Positions 9,312 through 20,148 of a stretch of 64,000 bases of DNA are shown piece after piece; position 1 is the first letter of the stretch, and every line of letters begins with the position of its first letter. The DNA is taken from the NCBI RefSeq assembly GCF_031585635.1, contig NZ_CP134196.1:1054001-1118000 (forward strand), read 5' to 3'. This stretch comes from Paraburkholderia sp. FT54. Lineage in GTDB: Bacteria > Pseudomonadota > Gammaproteobacteria > Burkholderiales > Burkholderiaceae. Position numbers and translations under genes: made by a program. A model generated the notes under the pieces. That model saw only the letters and a list, made by a program, of their open reading frames with translations. It was not told the origin of the DNA and ran no database searches.

Positions 9312-10919
9312 ATGCCGATCATCGAATCAAAGTTAAATCCGCGCTCGGACGACTTCCGCGCCAACGCGACGGCGCTCGAAGCGCTGGTCGCCGACCTTCG
9401 CGCGAAGGTCGGGAAGCTCGCACTGGGCGGCGGTCAGGCGGCCCGCGACAAACACACGGGACGCGGCAAACTGCTGCCGCGCGATCGCATCGAGAAGCTG
9501 CTCGATCCGGGCACGCCGTTTCTCGAGTTCTCGCAACTCGCGGCCTATGGCATGTATCACAACGATGCGCCAGGCGCGGGCGTGATCACCGGCATAGGCC
9601 GGATCGCCGGGCAGGAGTGCGTGATCGTCTGCAACGACGCGACGGTCAAGGGCGGCACCTACTATCCGGTCACCGTGAAAAAGCACGTTCGGGCGCAGGA
9701 AATCGCCGCTGAAAATCATTTGCCTTGCGTGTATCTGGTCGACTCGGGCGGCGCGAATCTGCCGAACCAGGATGACGTATTTCCGGACCGCGATCACTTC
9801 GGCCGCATCTTCTACAACCAGGCGAATCTGTCCGCCGCGGGCATTCCGCAGATCGCCGTGGTGATGGGTTCGTGTACGGCGGGCGGCGCATATGTGCCGG
9901 CCATGAGCGACGAGTCGATCATCGTCAAGAATCAGGGGACGATTTTTCTCGGCGGTCCGCCTTTGGTGAAAGCCGCCACAGGTGAAGTGGTGAGCGCGGA
10001 AGACCTCGGCGGCGGCGACGTGCATACGCGTCTGTCGGGTGTGGTCGATCATCTCGCGCAAAACGATGCGCACGCGCTGGGCATTGCGCGCAGCATCGTC
10101 GGCAATCTGAATCGCGGCAAGCAGGTGCCCGTGACCTTGCAGGAACCGAAGCCACCGCGCTACGACGTGAAGAGCATGTACGGCGTGATTCCCGTCGATA
10201 CACGCAAGCCGTTCGATATCCGCGAGGTGATCGCGCGTATCGTCGACGACTCCGCGTTCGACGAATTCAAGGCGCGCTACGGCACCACGCTCGTCACCGG
10301 TTTCGCGCATATCTGGGGGCATCCGGTCGGTATCATCGCGAACAACGGCATTCTGTTTTCGGAGTCCGCGCTCAAGGGCGCGCACTTCATCGAGTTGTGC
10401 TGCCAGCGCAAGATTCCGCTGGTGTTCCTGCAGAACATCACCGGCTTCATGGTGGGCCGCAAATACGAAAACGAAGGCATCGCGCGTAACGGCGCGAAGA
10501 TGGTGACGGCGGTGGCGACTGCCAAAGTGCCGAAGTTCACGGTGATCATCGGCGGGTCGTTCGGCGCGGGCAATTACGGCATGTGCGGTCGCGCGTATTC
10601 GCCGCGCTTCCTGTGGATGTGGCCGAATGCGCGTATCTCGGTGATGGGCGGCGAGCAGGCGGCGTCGGTGCTGGCCACGGTCAAGCGCGACGGCATCGAA
10701 GGCAAGGGCGGCTCGTGGAGCGCCGAAGAAGAAGAGGCGTTCAAGCAGCCGATCCGCGATCAGTACGAACATCAGGGCCACCCGTACTACGCGAGCGCGC
10801 GTCTGTGGGACGACGGCGTGATCGATCCGGCGCAAACGCGCGACGTGCTCGGTCTCGGCTTGTCGGCCGCCATGAATGCGCCGATCGAAGACACGCGTTT
10901 CGGCGTGTTCAGAATGTGA
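9312..10919 (+). CDS. liuB: methylcrotonyl-CoA carboxylase, carboxyltransferase (beta) subunit
   Basis: This subunit transfers the carboxyl group from carboxybiotin to 3-methylcrotonyl-CoA, giving 3-methylglutaconyl-CoA. The 535-residue product has the two crotonase-like carboxyltransferase halves. The first contains [18 protein letters not shown] and [18 protein letters not shown]; the second contains [14 protein letters not shown] and [18 protein letters not shown]. The N-terminal [19 protein letters not shown] is typical of MCC and PCC beta chains, and the closing segment contains [14 protein letters not shown]. The 228-bp gap before it contains the palindrome described separately. It acts with the biotin-bearing alpha subunit encoded at 11816. 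Confidence 0.95.
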   Translation: MPIIESKLNPRSDDFRANATALEALVADLRAKVGKLALGGGQAARDKHTGRGKLLPRDRIEKLLDPGTPFLEFSQLAAYGMYHNDAPGAGVITGIGRIAGQECVIVCNDATVKGGTYYPVTVKKHVRAQEIAAENHLPCVYLVDSGGANLPNQDDVFPDRDHFGRIFYNQANLSAAGIPQIAVVMGSCTAGGAYVPAMSDESIIVKNQGTIFLGGPPLVKAATGEVVSAEDLGGGDVHTRLSGVVDHLAQNDAHALGIARSIVGNLNRGKQVPVTLQEPKPPRYDVKSMYGVIPVDTRKPFDIREVIARIVDDSAFDEFKARYGTTLVTGFAHIWGHPVGIIANNGILFSESALKGAHFIELCCQRKIPLVFLQNITGFMVGRKYENEGIARNGAKMVTAVATAKVPKFTVIIGGSFGAGNYGMCGRAYSPRFLWMWPNARISVMGGEQAASVLATVKRDGIEGKGGSWSAEEEEAFKQPIRDQYEHQGHPYYASARLWDDGVIDPAQTRDVLGLGLSAAMNAPIEDTRFGVFRM

Positions 10920-10950
10920 CGATGCGCGACGAAGCGCAGGAGCTGCGACG

Positions 10951-11736
10951 ATGCAATACGAAACACTGAATGTCGAATTCGCCGGACCGATTGCAACCGT
11001 CACGTTGAATCGTCCGGACGTGCGCAACGCGTTCAACGAAACCATGATCGCCGAGGTGACCTCGGTCTTCACGGCGCTCAACCATCGCGACGACGTGCGC
11101 GCGGTGGTGCTCGCCGCGAACGGCAAGGCGTTCTGCGCGGGAGCGGATCTGAACTGGATGAAGAAGATGGCCGGTTACTCGGACGACGAGAACCGCGCCG
11201 ATGCGATGCTGCTGGCGAACATGCTGTCGTCGATCTATCGCTGCAACAAGCCGGTGATCGCGCGCGTGAACGGAGATGCGTACGCGGGCGGCATGGGTTT
11301 GATCTCGGCGTGCGACATCGTGGTGGCCGTTGAAAGCGCGCGCTTCTGCCTCTCGGAGGCACGCCTCGGTCTGATTCCCGCCACCATCGCACCGTATGTG
11401 ATTCGCGCGCTGGGCGAGCAGGCGTCGCGCCGCTATTTCACGACCGCCGAGCAGTTCGATTGCGCGACGGCGTTGCGCCTCGGGCTCGTCAGCGAAGCGG
11501 TGAGCATGGAGCAACTCGACGCCACTGTCCAGCAGATTGCCGGGACGCTTTGCGCGAACGGTCCGCAGGCGGTGCGCGCGTGCAAGCAGCTCGTGCAGGA
11601 CATGGCGGGCCACGAGTTGAATGACGCCATGATCGAGGACACGGCGGCGCGCATCGCGCGCACGCGTGCCGGCGCGGAAGGCCGCGAAGGCGTCGCGTCG
11701 TTCCTCGAAAAACGCCCGCCCGCCTGGCGCAACTGA
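10951..11736 (+). CDS. liuC: 3-methylglutaconyl-CoA hydratase (enoyl-CoA hydratase family)
   Basis: A crotonase-fold hydratase predicted to turn 3-methylglutaconyl-CoA into HMG-CoA. The 261-residue product shows the two oxyanion-hole segments, AANGKAFCAGADLNWMKKMA and GDAYAGGMGLISACD, followed by FCLSEARLGLIPATIAPYV. The substrate is assigned from position between the two carboxylase subunit genes, the usual liuABCD order; fold alone would give only enoyl-CoA hydratase. The ATG at 10951 is chosen over an upstream frame because CAGGAG precedes it and VTLNRPDVRNAF then falls at the usual position. It starts 31 bases after mccB, so cotranscription is likely. Confidence 0.9.
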   Translation: MQYETLNVEFAGPIATVTLNRPDVRNAFNETMIAEVTSVFTALNHRDDVRAVVLAANGKAFCAGADLNWMKKMAGYSDDENRADAMLLANMLSSIYRCNKPVIARVNGDAYAGGMGLISACDIVVAVESARFCLSEARLGLIPATIAPYVIRALGEQASRRYFTTAEQFDCATALRLGLVSEAVSMEQLDATVQQIAGTLCANGPQAVRACKQLVQDMAGHELNDAMIEDTAARIARTRAGAEGREGVASFLEKRPPAWRN

Positions 11737-11815
11737 AGCACCTATTCCATGGCGCTCACCGCGCCTTGATCAGAGCAACAGCCCCGAAAAACGGCACACT
11801 TCATCGAGACACTTC

Positions 11816-13861
<2,046 letters not shown>

Positions 13862-13870
13862 ATCCGCGGC

Positions 13871-14662
13871 TCAGGCGAGGCGCGTATAGCCGACGGCGCG
13901 CGCTTCGTTTTCGAGTTGCTCGATACGCTCGTAGTCCGAGGGCGGCAAAACGGAAAAGCCCGCTAAACGCAGGCGTTTCGCGCGTTCCGGCTGCATGACG
14001 AGCGCCTCGTTCAGGGCTTCGCGCAATGCCTCGATCGTTGCCGAGGGCACCGTGTCGGAGGCGATCAAAGGCAAGCCCGGCGACGGCGCCGTCATGCCGA
14101 TCCGGCGAACCTGCCGGGCCAGTTCCGGCATTTCGTCACATACGAAAGCGAAGGTCACGCAGTCGATTGCGGCGACATCCGCGCGATTTTCCGCCACCGC
14201 GCGCAACGAGCCGAGATGCGAGCCGGTTCGCAACACCGAACTGAAGAACATGCCGGCGCGCGAGAACGGCGCCACGGCGTGGCGAAACACGTTCATGCCG
14301 CTATTCGAGTCGTCCTGGTTGTAGGCGGCGCGCGCGCCGCGGCAGGCCGCGAGCGTATCGAACTGCGCGTCCGCGCGCGTCACCAGCACGCTGGAATAAT
14401 GCGCGCCCTCGCAGCCCGGCGCGTCGAAACGCGGCGTCGCGATCAGTTGAACCTGCTCTTGCAAGCCGTGCCTGAACGGATAGCCGCAGGTCTGCGAGAT
14501 CAGCAGATTGGGGCGCCGCCAGAAGCCATGCAATTCCTCGTCCGGTTCGACGATGCGGCACGCGGGCTTGACCATGCGCAGCACGTCGGCGAGCCACTCG
14601 CGCCACTCCAGGTCGAGCGCGGGTGTGACGTTATACATTGGCAGGGCGGCGATCCAGGTCAT
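13871..14662 (-). CDS. PhnD-like periplasmic-binding-fold protein without signal peptide
   Basis: The 263-residue product resembles the phosphate/phosphonate (PhnD, PBP2) binding family. It has an N-terminal strand and ALPMYNVTP, SQTCGYPFRHGLQ, a central SSVLVTRADAQF, and the later DVAAIDCVTFAFV, a common helix in PhnD-type proteins. The start MTWIAALPMYNV enters the fold directly; no hydrophobic export signal or lipobox is present, so it is probably cytoplasmic. Such proteins can be sensors or have lost transport function. No permease or ATPase gene lies nearby. It converges with liuD with only nine bases between stops. Ligand unknown. Confidence 0.75.
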   Translation of the reverse strand: MTWIAALPMYNVTPALDLEWREWLADVLRMVKPACRIVEPDEELHGFWRRPNLLISQTCGYPFRHGLQEQVQLIATPRFDAPGCEGAHYSSVLVTRADAQFDTLAACRGARAAYNQDDSNSGMNVFRHAVAPFSRAGMFFSSVLRTGSHLGSLRAVAENRADVAAIDCVTFAFVCDEMPELARQVRRIGMTAPSPGLPLIASDTVPSATIEALREALNEALVMQPERAKRLRLAGFSVLPPSDYERIEQLENEARAVGYTRLA

Positions 14663-14687
14663 GATGCGATTCTGGCATAGCTGCCGG

Positions 14688-14966
14688 TTAATGTCTGACC
14701 ATTCGGAATTCGTCGAGGCCGAGACGCACCGGCTCCGTCGGTCTGAATGTCCATTTTTGCGCGGCTACCGAAAGGATTTCCAGCTGCGCATCTTCGAATG
14801 CGACGAGCAGATCTTCCTTACGCTTGCTCGCCGCGCCGCAATAGGCCACAAGAGCCTCGGCGCTGACCTCGAAGATCTGCGCGCGATCGTCACAGCACAC
14901 CCGGAACGCGACCGTTGCGCATTCCGTCACACAGGGCCGAACCCCTTCATCGACATAGACCGACAT
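14688..14966 (-). CDS. small DUF1488-like protein
   Basis: The 92-residue product has the pattern of DUF1488 proteins: a beta strand with VAFRVCCDDRAQIFEVSAEAL followed by YCGAAS and a charged helix (LLVAFEDAQLEILSVAAQKW). Function is unknown in the family. I choose the second of two near ATGs (14966, MSVYVDEG), because GGGAG is then at a normal distance; the first ATG abuts the GGGAG. The longer open frame to 15104 lacks a ribosome-binding site. It lies 25 bases upstream of the PhnD-like gene on the same strand, so the two may be cotranscribed. Confidence 0.65.
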   Translation of the reverse strand: MSVYVDEGVRPCVTECATVAFRVCCDDRAQIFEVSAEALVAYCGAASKRKEDLLVAFEDAQLEILSVAAQKWTFRPTEPVRLGLDEFRMVRH

Positions 14967-15137
14967 AGCCATCTCCCGCCAAACACACACGCCTGAGCCA
15001 TCAGGATGACAAGTCGTAAGCTGGCGGTATGTGGGAAAACCGGCATTTGCGGTGAAATGGCCGTGACTTCGTTGGCTGCACCAAACAGAAGCTAACGCTC
15101 GCAAACGAATTATCGCAGTGACCTGACTGACGGCCAG

Positions 15138-15974
15138 TCAAGCGTCTGTACTGTCCCACAGTGGGGCAAGACCCGGCGGATCCACGATTCGGCTGCCTGC
15201 CGTCGCCAATGCGTGTATTGCTGCCATATCCGCACCATCTAACTCGAAGTCGAAGACCGCGATGTTTTGTGCCAGTCGATCAATCCGCGTGGTTCTCGAC
15301 AGCGCTGCAACGCCGGGTTGTTGAACGAGCCAACGTAAGACGATCTGGGCGACGGTTCTGTCATGGCGGGCCGCGATCTCCTTGAGCGTTTGGTCCGAAA
15401 ACACGCGGCCAATCGCCATGCCGCAATATCCCGTGACGGCAAGCCCAGCCTGGCGCGTGCTTTCGATCAGCAAGGATTGGTTCAGGTACGGGTGGTATTC
15501 GAACTGATTCGTTACGAGCGGAGCCGCCGAGAGCCGGATAGCTTCCGTCATGAGTGCACGGTTGAAATTGCTGACGCCGATGTGCCGGACCTTGCCGGAG
15601 CGCACGACCGCATTGAGCCCCTCGATCTGCTCGGCCAAGGTCACATCCGGACTCGGCCAGTGCAGCAGGAGCAGGTCGATGTAATCCGTCTTGAGCTTGC
15701 GTAGACTCTCTGTGACGGACGCATCGAAGTATCTTGCGGAGTAGTTGCTCACCCACACCTTGGTCGTCAGAAACATTTCGCTTCTTGGGATGCCGGATGC
15801 GGCTACGCAGTCGCCGATCTCGGCTTCGTTGCGATAGATTTGCGCGGTATCGATATGACGGAAGCCAGCATGAAGGGCTGAGGGGATCATTCGATAGATG
15901 TCGTCGCCATTCATCCCGTAGGTGCCAAAGCCTATGGCCGGAATGGGTGCGTTACCGGCATGGACGTATTGCAT
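15138..15974 (-). CDS. aldo/keto reductase
   Basis: The 278-residue product is a single-domain AKR with a TIM barrel. The catalytic tetrad is visible: Asp and Tyr in FRHIDTAQIYRNE, Lys in LTTKVWVSNY, and His in LLLLHWPSPD. The middle has GKVRHIGVSNFNRALM, and the cofactor-binding C-terminal half has EIAARHDRTVAQIVLRWL. It most resembles the AKR5/2,5-didehydrogluconate reductase type, acting on small carbonyls with NADPH. The physiological substrate is not evident. The start at 15974 follows AAGGAAC. It is the next minus-strand gene downstream of the LysR gene at 16469-17371, but about 500 bases separate them. Confidence 0.9.
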   Translation of the reverse strand: MQYVHAGNAPIPAIGFGTYGMNGDDIYRMIPSALHAGFRHIDTAQIYRNEAEIGDCVAASGIPRSEMFLTTKVWVSNYSARYFDASVTESLRKLKTDYIDLLLLHWPSPDVTLAEQIEGLNAVVRSGKVRHIGVSNFNRALMTEAIRLSAAPLVTNQFEYHPYLNQSLLIESTRQAGLAVTGYCGMAIGRVFSDQTLKEIAARHDRTVAQIVLRWLVQQPGVAALSRTTRIDRLAQNIAVFDFELDGADMAAIHALATAGSRIVDPPGLAPLWDSTDA

Positions 15975-16100
15975 GAGCTGTTCCTTATAGACTAACTAAA
16001 AGAGGAAGAGCCGGAAGAATTCGGTTTGAACGTCACATAGGAACTCTGTGCGTAAAAATACGAGCCTATCGGACTTCCTCCCAGCAACTTCAGGTTCGCG

Positions 16101-16232
16101 CTATTCGACGGATTCATGGATGGCGCCCGCCATGGCGGGATTCGTCAGGATGTGAATCGTTTGATCGTGGTCGGCGAGTGCTGGGTGAAAGATGATCCAT
16201 TCCGTTTCCGGCAAACGAGCGCGGTTCCTCAC
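16101..16232 (-). CDS. possible 43-residue ORF, translationally coupled
   Basis: A GTG at 16232 overlaps the TGA of the ORF that ends at 16229 (GTGA junction), a layout typical of translational coupling. The short product starts VRNRARLPETEW and ends TIHILTNPAMAGAIHESVE. Its tail has the L-x-N-P-x-x-A-x-x-x-x-E-S pattern seen at the end of some Phd/YefM antitoxins, but the N-terminal antitoxin domain is missing. It may be a remnant rather than a working gene. No toxin gene is visible beside it. Confidence 0.3.
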   Translation of the reverse strand: MRNRARLPETEWIIFHPALADHDQTIHILTNPAMAGAIHESVE

Positions 16233-16447
16233 GGGGTGATCTCGGGGAAGACAAGATAAACGACGGCATGGCTGGAAAGAAGCCTATATGTCTCGATGCG
16301 AACTATCGTCCGCGGCGATACAGCAGTGCCGGGATTTCTCTGGATCAATTGCACCCATTTGTTGCGGCCGTCGATACCCTCATTGCGGCCCTGTACGGCC
16401 ATGCGATGCTGACCATGGTCGATGACGCGTATGCCTTGCGCAGTCAC
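16229..16447 (-). CDS. possible small ORF of unknown function
   Basis: A 72-codon frame from GTG 16447 to the TGA at 16229, between the LysR gene and the aldo/keto reductase. The product is basic in its first half and hydrophobic near the end (LLSSHAVVYLVFPE). I do not recognise it. A 78-codon plus-strand frame (16268-16504) overlaps it, and neither is clearly better. It is listed because its stop overlaps the start of the next small ORF. The region may be a decayed gene. Confidence 0.25.
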   Translation of the reverse strand: MTAQGIRVIDHGQHRMAVQGRNEGIDGRNKWVQLIQRNPGTAVSPRTIVRIETYRLLSSHAVVYLVFPEITP

Positions 16448-16468
16448 GCGCGCACTATCACTTCCGGT

Positions 16469-17371
16469 TCAGGTCTTCGAATCCGAAACCAGGGCGTCCA
16501 GTAAATGCCGGACGGCCGGAACCATGCCGCGACGCGTAGGGAAAACTGCGTGGACGAGGGCGGGCGTCGTAGCCAGGTCCGCCAGCAAGTGCTGCAAGCG
16601 GCCGGCCTGAATGTCGGCATCGACAAGTTCGCGGGGCAGCATGGCCACCCCGACGCCTCGCAAGGCGGCAACCCGCAAGCTCGCCAGGTCATCCGTCGCC
16701 AGACGAGGCTGATGCGCCCATGAACTCGTGCGACCCTCGGCGTCGACCAGGTTCCAGACAAACCGCTCGCTGCTGCTGGACATGGCAAGTGTGGGCCATT
16801 CCTTGAGCGATTCGAGCGCGCTGGGCACGGGATGGCGCGCCGCCAGATCCGGACTGGCGACCAGAATGTGAACCGATAAGGCCAGTTGCCGGACTGCGAG
16901 ATCTGTGTTTTCCAGAGGGGGAAGCCTGACCCGGATGGCGAAGTCGAGGCCCTCCTCGACCACATCCACGCGGCGGTTGGTTGCGTCGACGAGGACCTGC
17001 ACTTGCGGGTTGTCCTGGACATACTGCGTAATGATTGCGGAGATGCCGGAGGTCAGCAGTCCCACGGGACAGCTTATCCGTATGGTGCCCTGCGGCTTTG
17101 AGCGCGTCTGGTCCACGAAGTCCCTGGCGGCCTTCGATTCGGCTACCAGGGCGAGGCAATGCTGGTGGAACCGCCGGCCGGTTTCCGTCAAGGACAGGCT
17201 CCTGCTGGTGCGATTTAGCAGACGAACGCCCAGCTCCTCCTCCAGTGCGCGAACGCGCCGGCTGAGTTTCGACGTCTGTACGCTCAGGCTGCGGGCCGCT
17301 GCCGTGAAGCTACCGTGCTCGACGACTTCCGCGAAGAGTCGAAGATCGTTGAGGTCAGTGATCGGGTTCAT
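16469..17371 (-). CDS. LysR-family transcriptional regulator
   Basis: The 300-residue product has the LysR N-terminal helix-turn-helix (DLRLFAEVVEHGSFTAAARS, then VQTSKLSRRVRALEEELGVR) and a periplasmic-binding-like effector domain (GTIRISCPVGLLTSGISAII onward). The start at 17371 is an ATG eight bases after GGAG; a TTG four codons earlier overlaps that ribosome-binding site. It belongs to the large DsdC/CrgA-like group in Burkholderiales that often controls a divergent oxidoreductase. Here the divergent gene at 17532 encodes an MDR-family reductase, which is the likely target. An inverted repeat lies in the shared promoter. Confidence 0.9.
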   Translation of the reverse strand: MNPITDLNDLRLFAEVVEHGSFTAAARSLSVQTSKLSRRVRALEEELGVRLLNRTSRSLSLTETGRRFHQHCLALVAESKAARDFVDQTRSKPQGTIRISCPVGLLTSGISAIITQYVQDNPQVQVLVDATNRRVDVVEEGLDFAIRVRLPPLENTDLAVRQLALSVHILVASPDLAARHPVPSALESLKEWPTLAMSSSSERFVWNLVDAEGRTSSWAHQPRLATDDLASLRVAALRGVGVAMLPRELVDADIQAGRLQHLLADLATTPALVHAVFPTRRGMVPAVRHLLDALVSDSKT

Positions 17372-17483
17372 CGGTGGCTCCAAGTTGGGCCTTTAACGTT
17401 CTACCACTCGCAATGTTGCTTTGCAATTCACGACATAGGCGAAATATCGTTGTGGATATAGCATGGCTAACGGGTCAAACCAT

Positions 17484-17503
17484 CGGTAGTTCGGTGGCTA
17501 CCG
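17484..17503. promoter_or_regulatory. inverted repeat, candidate LysR operator
   Basis: CGGTAG at 17484-17489 and CTACCG at 17498-17503 are exact reverse complements around an 8-bp spacer. The element lies about 30 bases upstream of the reductase start at 17532, in the divergent region that also serves the LysR gene. A second, weaker pair TATC/GATA occurs about 30 bases to its left. Its size fits a LysR-type site, but binding is inferred. Confidence 0.4.
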
Positions 17504-17531
17504 TTCGGCATAGGCGACCTTGGAGAATGTA

Positions 17532-18539
17532 ATGAAGGCGATTGGTTACACAGCAAAGGGGGGCGTCGAGGTCTTGACCGACCTTGAACTTCCGATGCCG
17601 GAACCGGGCCCGCGCGATTTGCGGGTCGCCGTGAGGGCCGTGTCGGTCAATCCTGTCGATGTGAAGCGCCGTCGCTGGGAAGATCCTTCGGAGAGCCAAC
17701 TGCCCAGAGTGTTGGGCTACGACGCGGCGGGCGTCGTCGAAGCGGTTGGAAGCGAGGTCACCCTTTTCAGCCTGGGTGACGAGGTCTTCTATGCGGGCGC
17801 GATGGACCGCCCCGGGACAAACTCGGAGTTTCATCTCGTCGACGAGCGGATCGTCGGGCCTAAGCCCATCTCATTGTCGTTCGCCGAGGCGGCGGCTTTG
17901 CCGCTCACGTCGATAACCGCATGGGAAATGCTCTTCGACCGCATGAAGGTGCCGCGTGGCTTGCGCACACCCTCCGGCACGCTACTCGTTCTGAACGGAG
18001 CAGGCGGCGTCGGCTCCATGTTGATCCAACTGGCGAACCGCCTCACGGGCCTCATCGTCATCGCCACTGCATCCCGGCCCGAAACCGCCGAGTGGGTGCG
18101 CAAGCTCGGCGCGAAGCACGTTGCCGACCACAGCAAGCCCATCGACGAAGCGTTGCACGCAATCGGCTTCACTGGCGTGGACTACATCGGGGCGATTACT
18201 TCGACGCCCGGCAGCGGCCCCAGTCTCGCTCGCGCGTTGAACCCCCAGGGTCACATAACGCTGATTGACAACTTTGACGACAGCATTGCGCCGTTCAAGC
18301 CGAAGAGCATCACGGTGTCGTGGGAGATGATGTTTACCCGGTCGCTGTTCCAGACAGCGGACATGGATGCCCAGCACCGCCTGCTGAAAGACGTGGCGGC
18401 AATGGTCGATGCCGGCGTGCTGCGGACGACGCTCACGCATGTGGAGGGACCCTTGACGGCAGCGAATCTTCGCAAGGCTCACGAACGGATCGAAACGGGA
18501 AGGGCTATCGGGAAAACGGTGCTGGAAGGATTCCGCTGA
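17532..18539 (+). CDS. MDR-family zinc-independent alcohol dehydrogenase / quinone oxidoreductase
   Basis: The 335-residue product is a medium-chain dehydrogenase/reductase. The GroES-like N-terminal half has VSVNPVDVKRRRW and LGYDAAGVVEAVGSEVTLF. The NAD(P)-binding half has LLVLNGAGGVGSMLIQLANR with the G-x-G-x-x-G nucleotide fold. The structural-zinc cysteine cluster and the catalytic Cys-His pair are absent, so it belongs with the zinc-independent quinone-oxidoreductase-like members. These reduce quinones or activated double bonds with NADPH. The ATG at 17532 lies six bases after GGAG; the TTG at 17520 overlaps that site. Divergent LysR gene as probable regulator. Confidence 0.87.
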   Translation: MKAIGYTAKGGVEVLTDLELPMPEPGPRDLRVAVRAVSVNPVDVKRRRWEDPSESQLPRVLGYDAAGVVEAVGSEVTLFSLGDEVFYAGAMDRPGTNSEFHLVDERIVGPKPISLSFAEAAALPLTSITAWEMLFDRMKVPRGLRTPSGTLLVLNGAGGVGSMLIQLANRLTGLIVIATASRPETAEWVRKLGAKHVADHSKPIDEALHAIGFTGVDYIGAITSTPGSGPSLARALNPQGHITLIDNFDDSIAPFKPKSITVSWEMMFTRSLFQTADMDAQHRLLKDVAAMVDAGVLRTTLTHVEGPLTAANLRKAHERIETGRAIGKTVLEGFR

Positions 18540-18891
18540 CGAGTGTCGCCGTCGTGCGGCGTGCTCAGCGTCGCTTCGCAATTGGCGACAACCCTTGCAT
18601 GGAACCGAAGCGAGCGCTGTGGGACGCAGAGAAAGCGCCCTTGATGTGTCGGCGCAGGGTTGTGCGGTGTGCTGATGTATCGCTTCAATGCAAATCTCCT
18701 GATTGCCGCGCGCTGCTTTTCACACATTGATTGCAAAGAGAGCCCGAATCGGGTTCCGGGCTTTGACCGATTCTTATCGTTCTGCCAATAGCAACGATAC
18801 ATTGCCGCCGCGGAGATATGCGCATCAACATTGCGCACGTAGCATTCATGTCAGTCGTCGTCTCATTTCATTTCATTTCAGGAGATTCGTC
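18540..18891. promoter_or_regulatory. 352-bp region upstream of the doxX-wrbA-pirin cluster
   Basis: No gene is supported here. A weak hairpin with GCCCG/CGGGC arms followed by three T lies around 18742-18762 and could end the upstream reductase transcript. An exact inverted repeat, TATCGTT (18775-18781) and AACGATA (18793-18799) with an 11-bp spacer, is a good operator candidate for the downstream cluster. A short TCATT repeat (three full units, 18863-18880) lies just before the doxX ribosome-binding site AGGAG. Confidence 0.45.
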
Positions 18892-19314
18892 ATGGATCGT
18901 TATAAATTTCTTCCGCTGTTGGGCCGCATCCTGATCGGGGCGCCATTTGTCATGAGCGGGCTCGGCAAGCTCGGAGCGCATGCTGCGACAGTGGGCTATA
19001 TTGCCGCCATGGGTCTGCCCGCGCCGTCACTTGCGTTCATTGTTGCCGTGCTGACCGAACTGGGCGGCGGCTTGCTGCTGCTTTCAGGCTATAGGGCTCG
19101 CGTCGTGTCGCTCGCGATGGCGGTGTTCTGCGTGGTCACTGCATTGTTCTTTCACCACAATTTCGCAGATCAAAATCAGATGATTCATTTTCTCAAGAAC
19201 GTGATGATGGCTGGTGGTCTCCTGCAGATCACTTACTTTGGTGCCGGCGCGTTCAGCCTGGACGCGCGCTCCGGGCGGAGCGCTTCGGGCATTTCGCCTC
19301 TGAACGCGAGCTAA
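18892..19314 (+). CDS. DoxX family membrane protein
   Basis: The 140-residue product has four predicted membrane helices, beginning FLPLLGRILIGAPFVMSGLGKL, the DoxX signature region with G-R-x-L-x-x-x-F and a G-K pair. Later segments are FIVAVLTELGGGLLLLSG and VSLAMAVFCVVTALFFHHNF. DoxX proteins sit in the inner membrane and are linked to redox and sulfur/quinone stress, but the reaction is not settled. The start at 18892 follows AGGAG. The gene heads a plus-strand set with WrbA and pirin, gaps of 140 and 94 bases, suggesting a shared electrophile/quinone stress function. Confidence 0.88.
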   Translation: MDRYKFLPLLGRILIGAPFVMSGLGKLGAHAATVGYIAAMGLPAPSLAFIVAVLTELGGGLLLLSGYRARVVSLAMAVFCVVTALFFHHNFADQNQMIHFLKNVMMAGGLLQITYFGAGAFSLDARSGRSASGISPLNAS

Positions 19315-19454
19315 CAAGACGGATCAGATGAGACGACCGCCTGACCGGCCGGCTCGTCTTACCTGGACCGGTCCTCGCAGCAACATGGTGCGCATTGTCG
19401 GGCGCACCTCATTTTCCACCGTGGCATTACTACAGAGATAGGAAGGAGGTCGAA

Positions 19455-20054
19455 ATGTCGAAAGTTCTGGTTCTCTATTATTCCTCGTATGGCCATGTCG
19501 AAACACTGGCGGAAGCCGTCGCCGAAGGCGCGCGCTCGACGGGCGCTACCGTCGACGTCAAACGAGTGCCTGAGACCGCGCCGGAGGAGGTGGCCAAGGC
19601 GGCCTACTTCAAGCTTGACCAGCAAGCGCCGGTTGCGAAGGTCGCCGAGCTCGCCGACTACGACGCGATCGTCGTCGGTACGCCGACCCGGTTCGGGCGC
19701 ATCTCCTCCCAGATGGCAACGTTCCTGGATCAGGCCGGCGGTCTCTGGATGAGCGGTGCATTGAACGGCAAGGTCGGCGGCGCCTTCACGTCGACCGCCA
19801 GTCAGCACGGCGGACAGGAGGCGACGCTATTTTCGATTATCACCAACCTCCTGCACTTCGGTATGACCATCGTTGGCCTGCCGTACAGCCACCAGGGGCA
19901 GATGACGCTGGACGAGATCGTCGGCGGCTCTCCATATGGCGCCACGACCATCGCCGGCGGGCAAGGTCAGCGCCAGCCGAGCGCTATTGAACTCGCGGGT
20001 GCCCGGCATCAGGGCGAATTGATCGCCCGGACGGCAAACAAGCTGTTTGGCTGA
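19455..20054 (+). CDS. wrbA: NAD(P)H:quinone oxidoreductase, WrbA type
   Basis: The 199-residue product is a flavodoxin-like FMN protein. It starts [20 protein letters not shown] (phosphate-binding loop), continues with [35 protein letters not shown] (FMN isoalloxazine contact) and [20 protein letters not shown]. All are WrbA marks. WrbA reduces quinones by two electrons with NADH, avoiding semiquinone radicals, as a tetramer in the cytoplasm. GGAAGGAGGT precedes the ATG at 19455, a very strong ribosome-binding site. It lies between the DoxX and pirin genes. Confidence 0.95.
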   Translation: MSKVLVLYYSSYGHVETLAEAVAEGARSTGATVDVKRVPETAPEEVAKAAYFKLDQQAPVAKVAELADYDAIVVGTPTRFGRISSQMATFLDQAGGLWMSGALNGKVGGAFTSTASQHGGQEATLFSIITNLLHFGMTIVGLPYSHQGQMTLDEIVGGSPYGATTIAGGQGQRQPSAIELAGARHQGELIARTANKLFG

Positions 20055-20148
20055 ACGTCAGGCATATTCGCACCGGCGGCAGCGCTCATCCGGCCGCCGC
20101 GCAGGTGGCACGCGTCGCATGTGCTGCGGCGGGAAAACAGAGGCACAC

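Noticed and set aside
9333..11126. Minus-strand open frame of 597 codons opposite mccB and liuC
   Set aside because: Low-complexity Arg/His-rich translation spanning two unrelated plus-strand genes; a by-product of high GC and rare stops.
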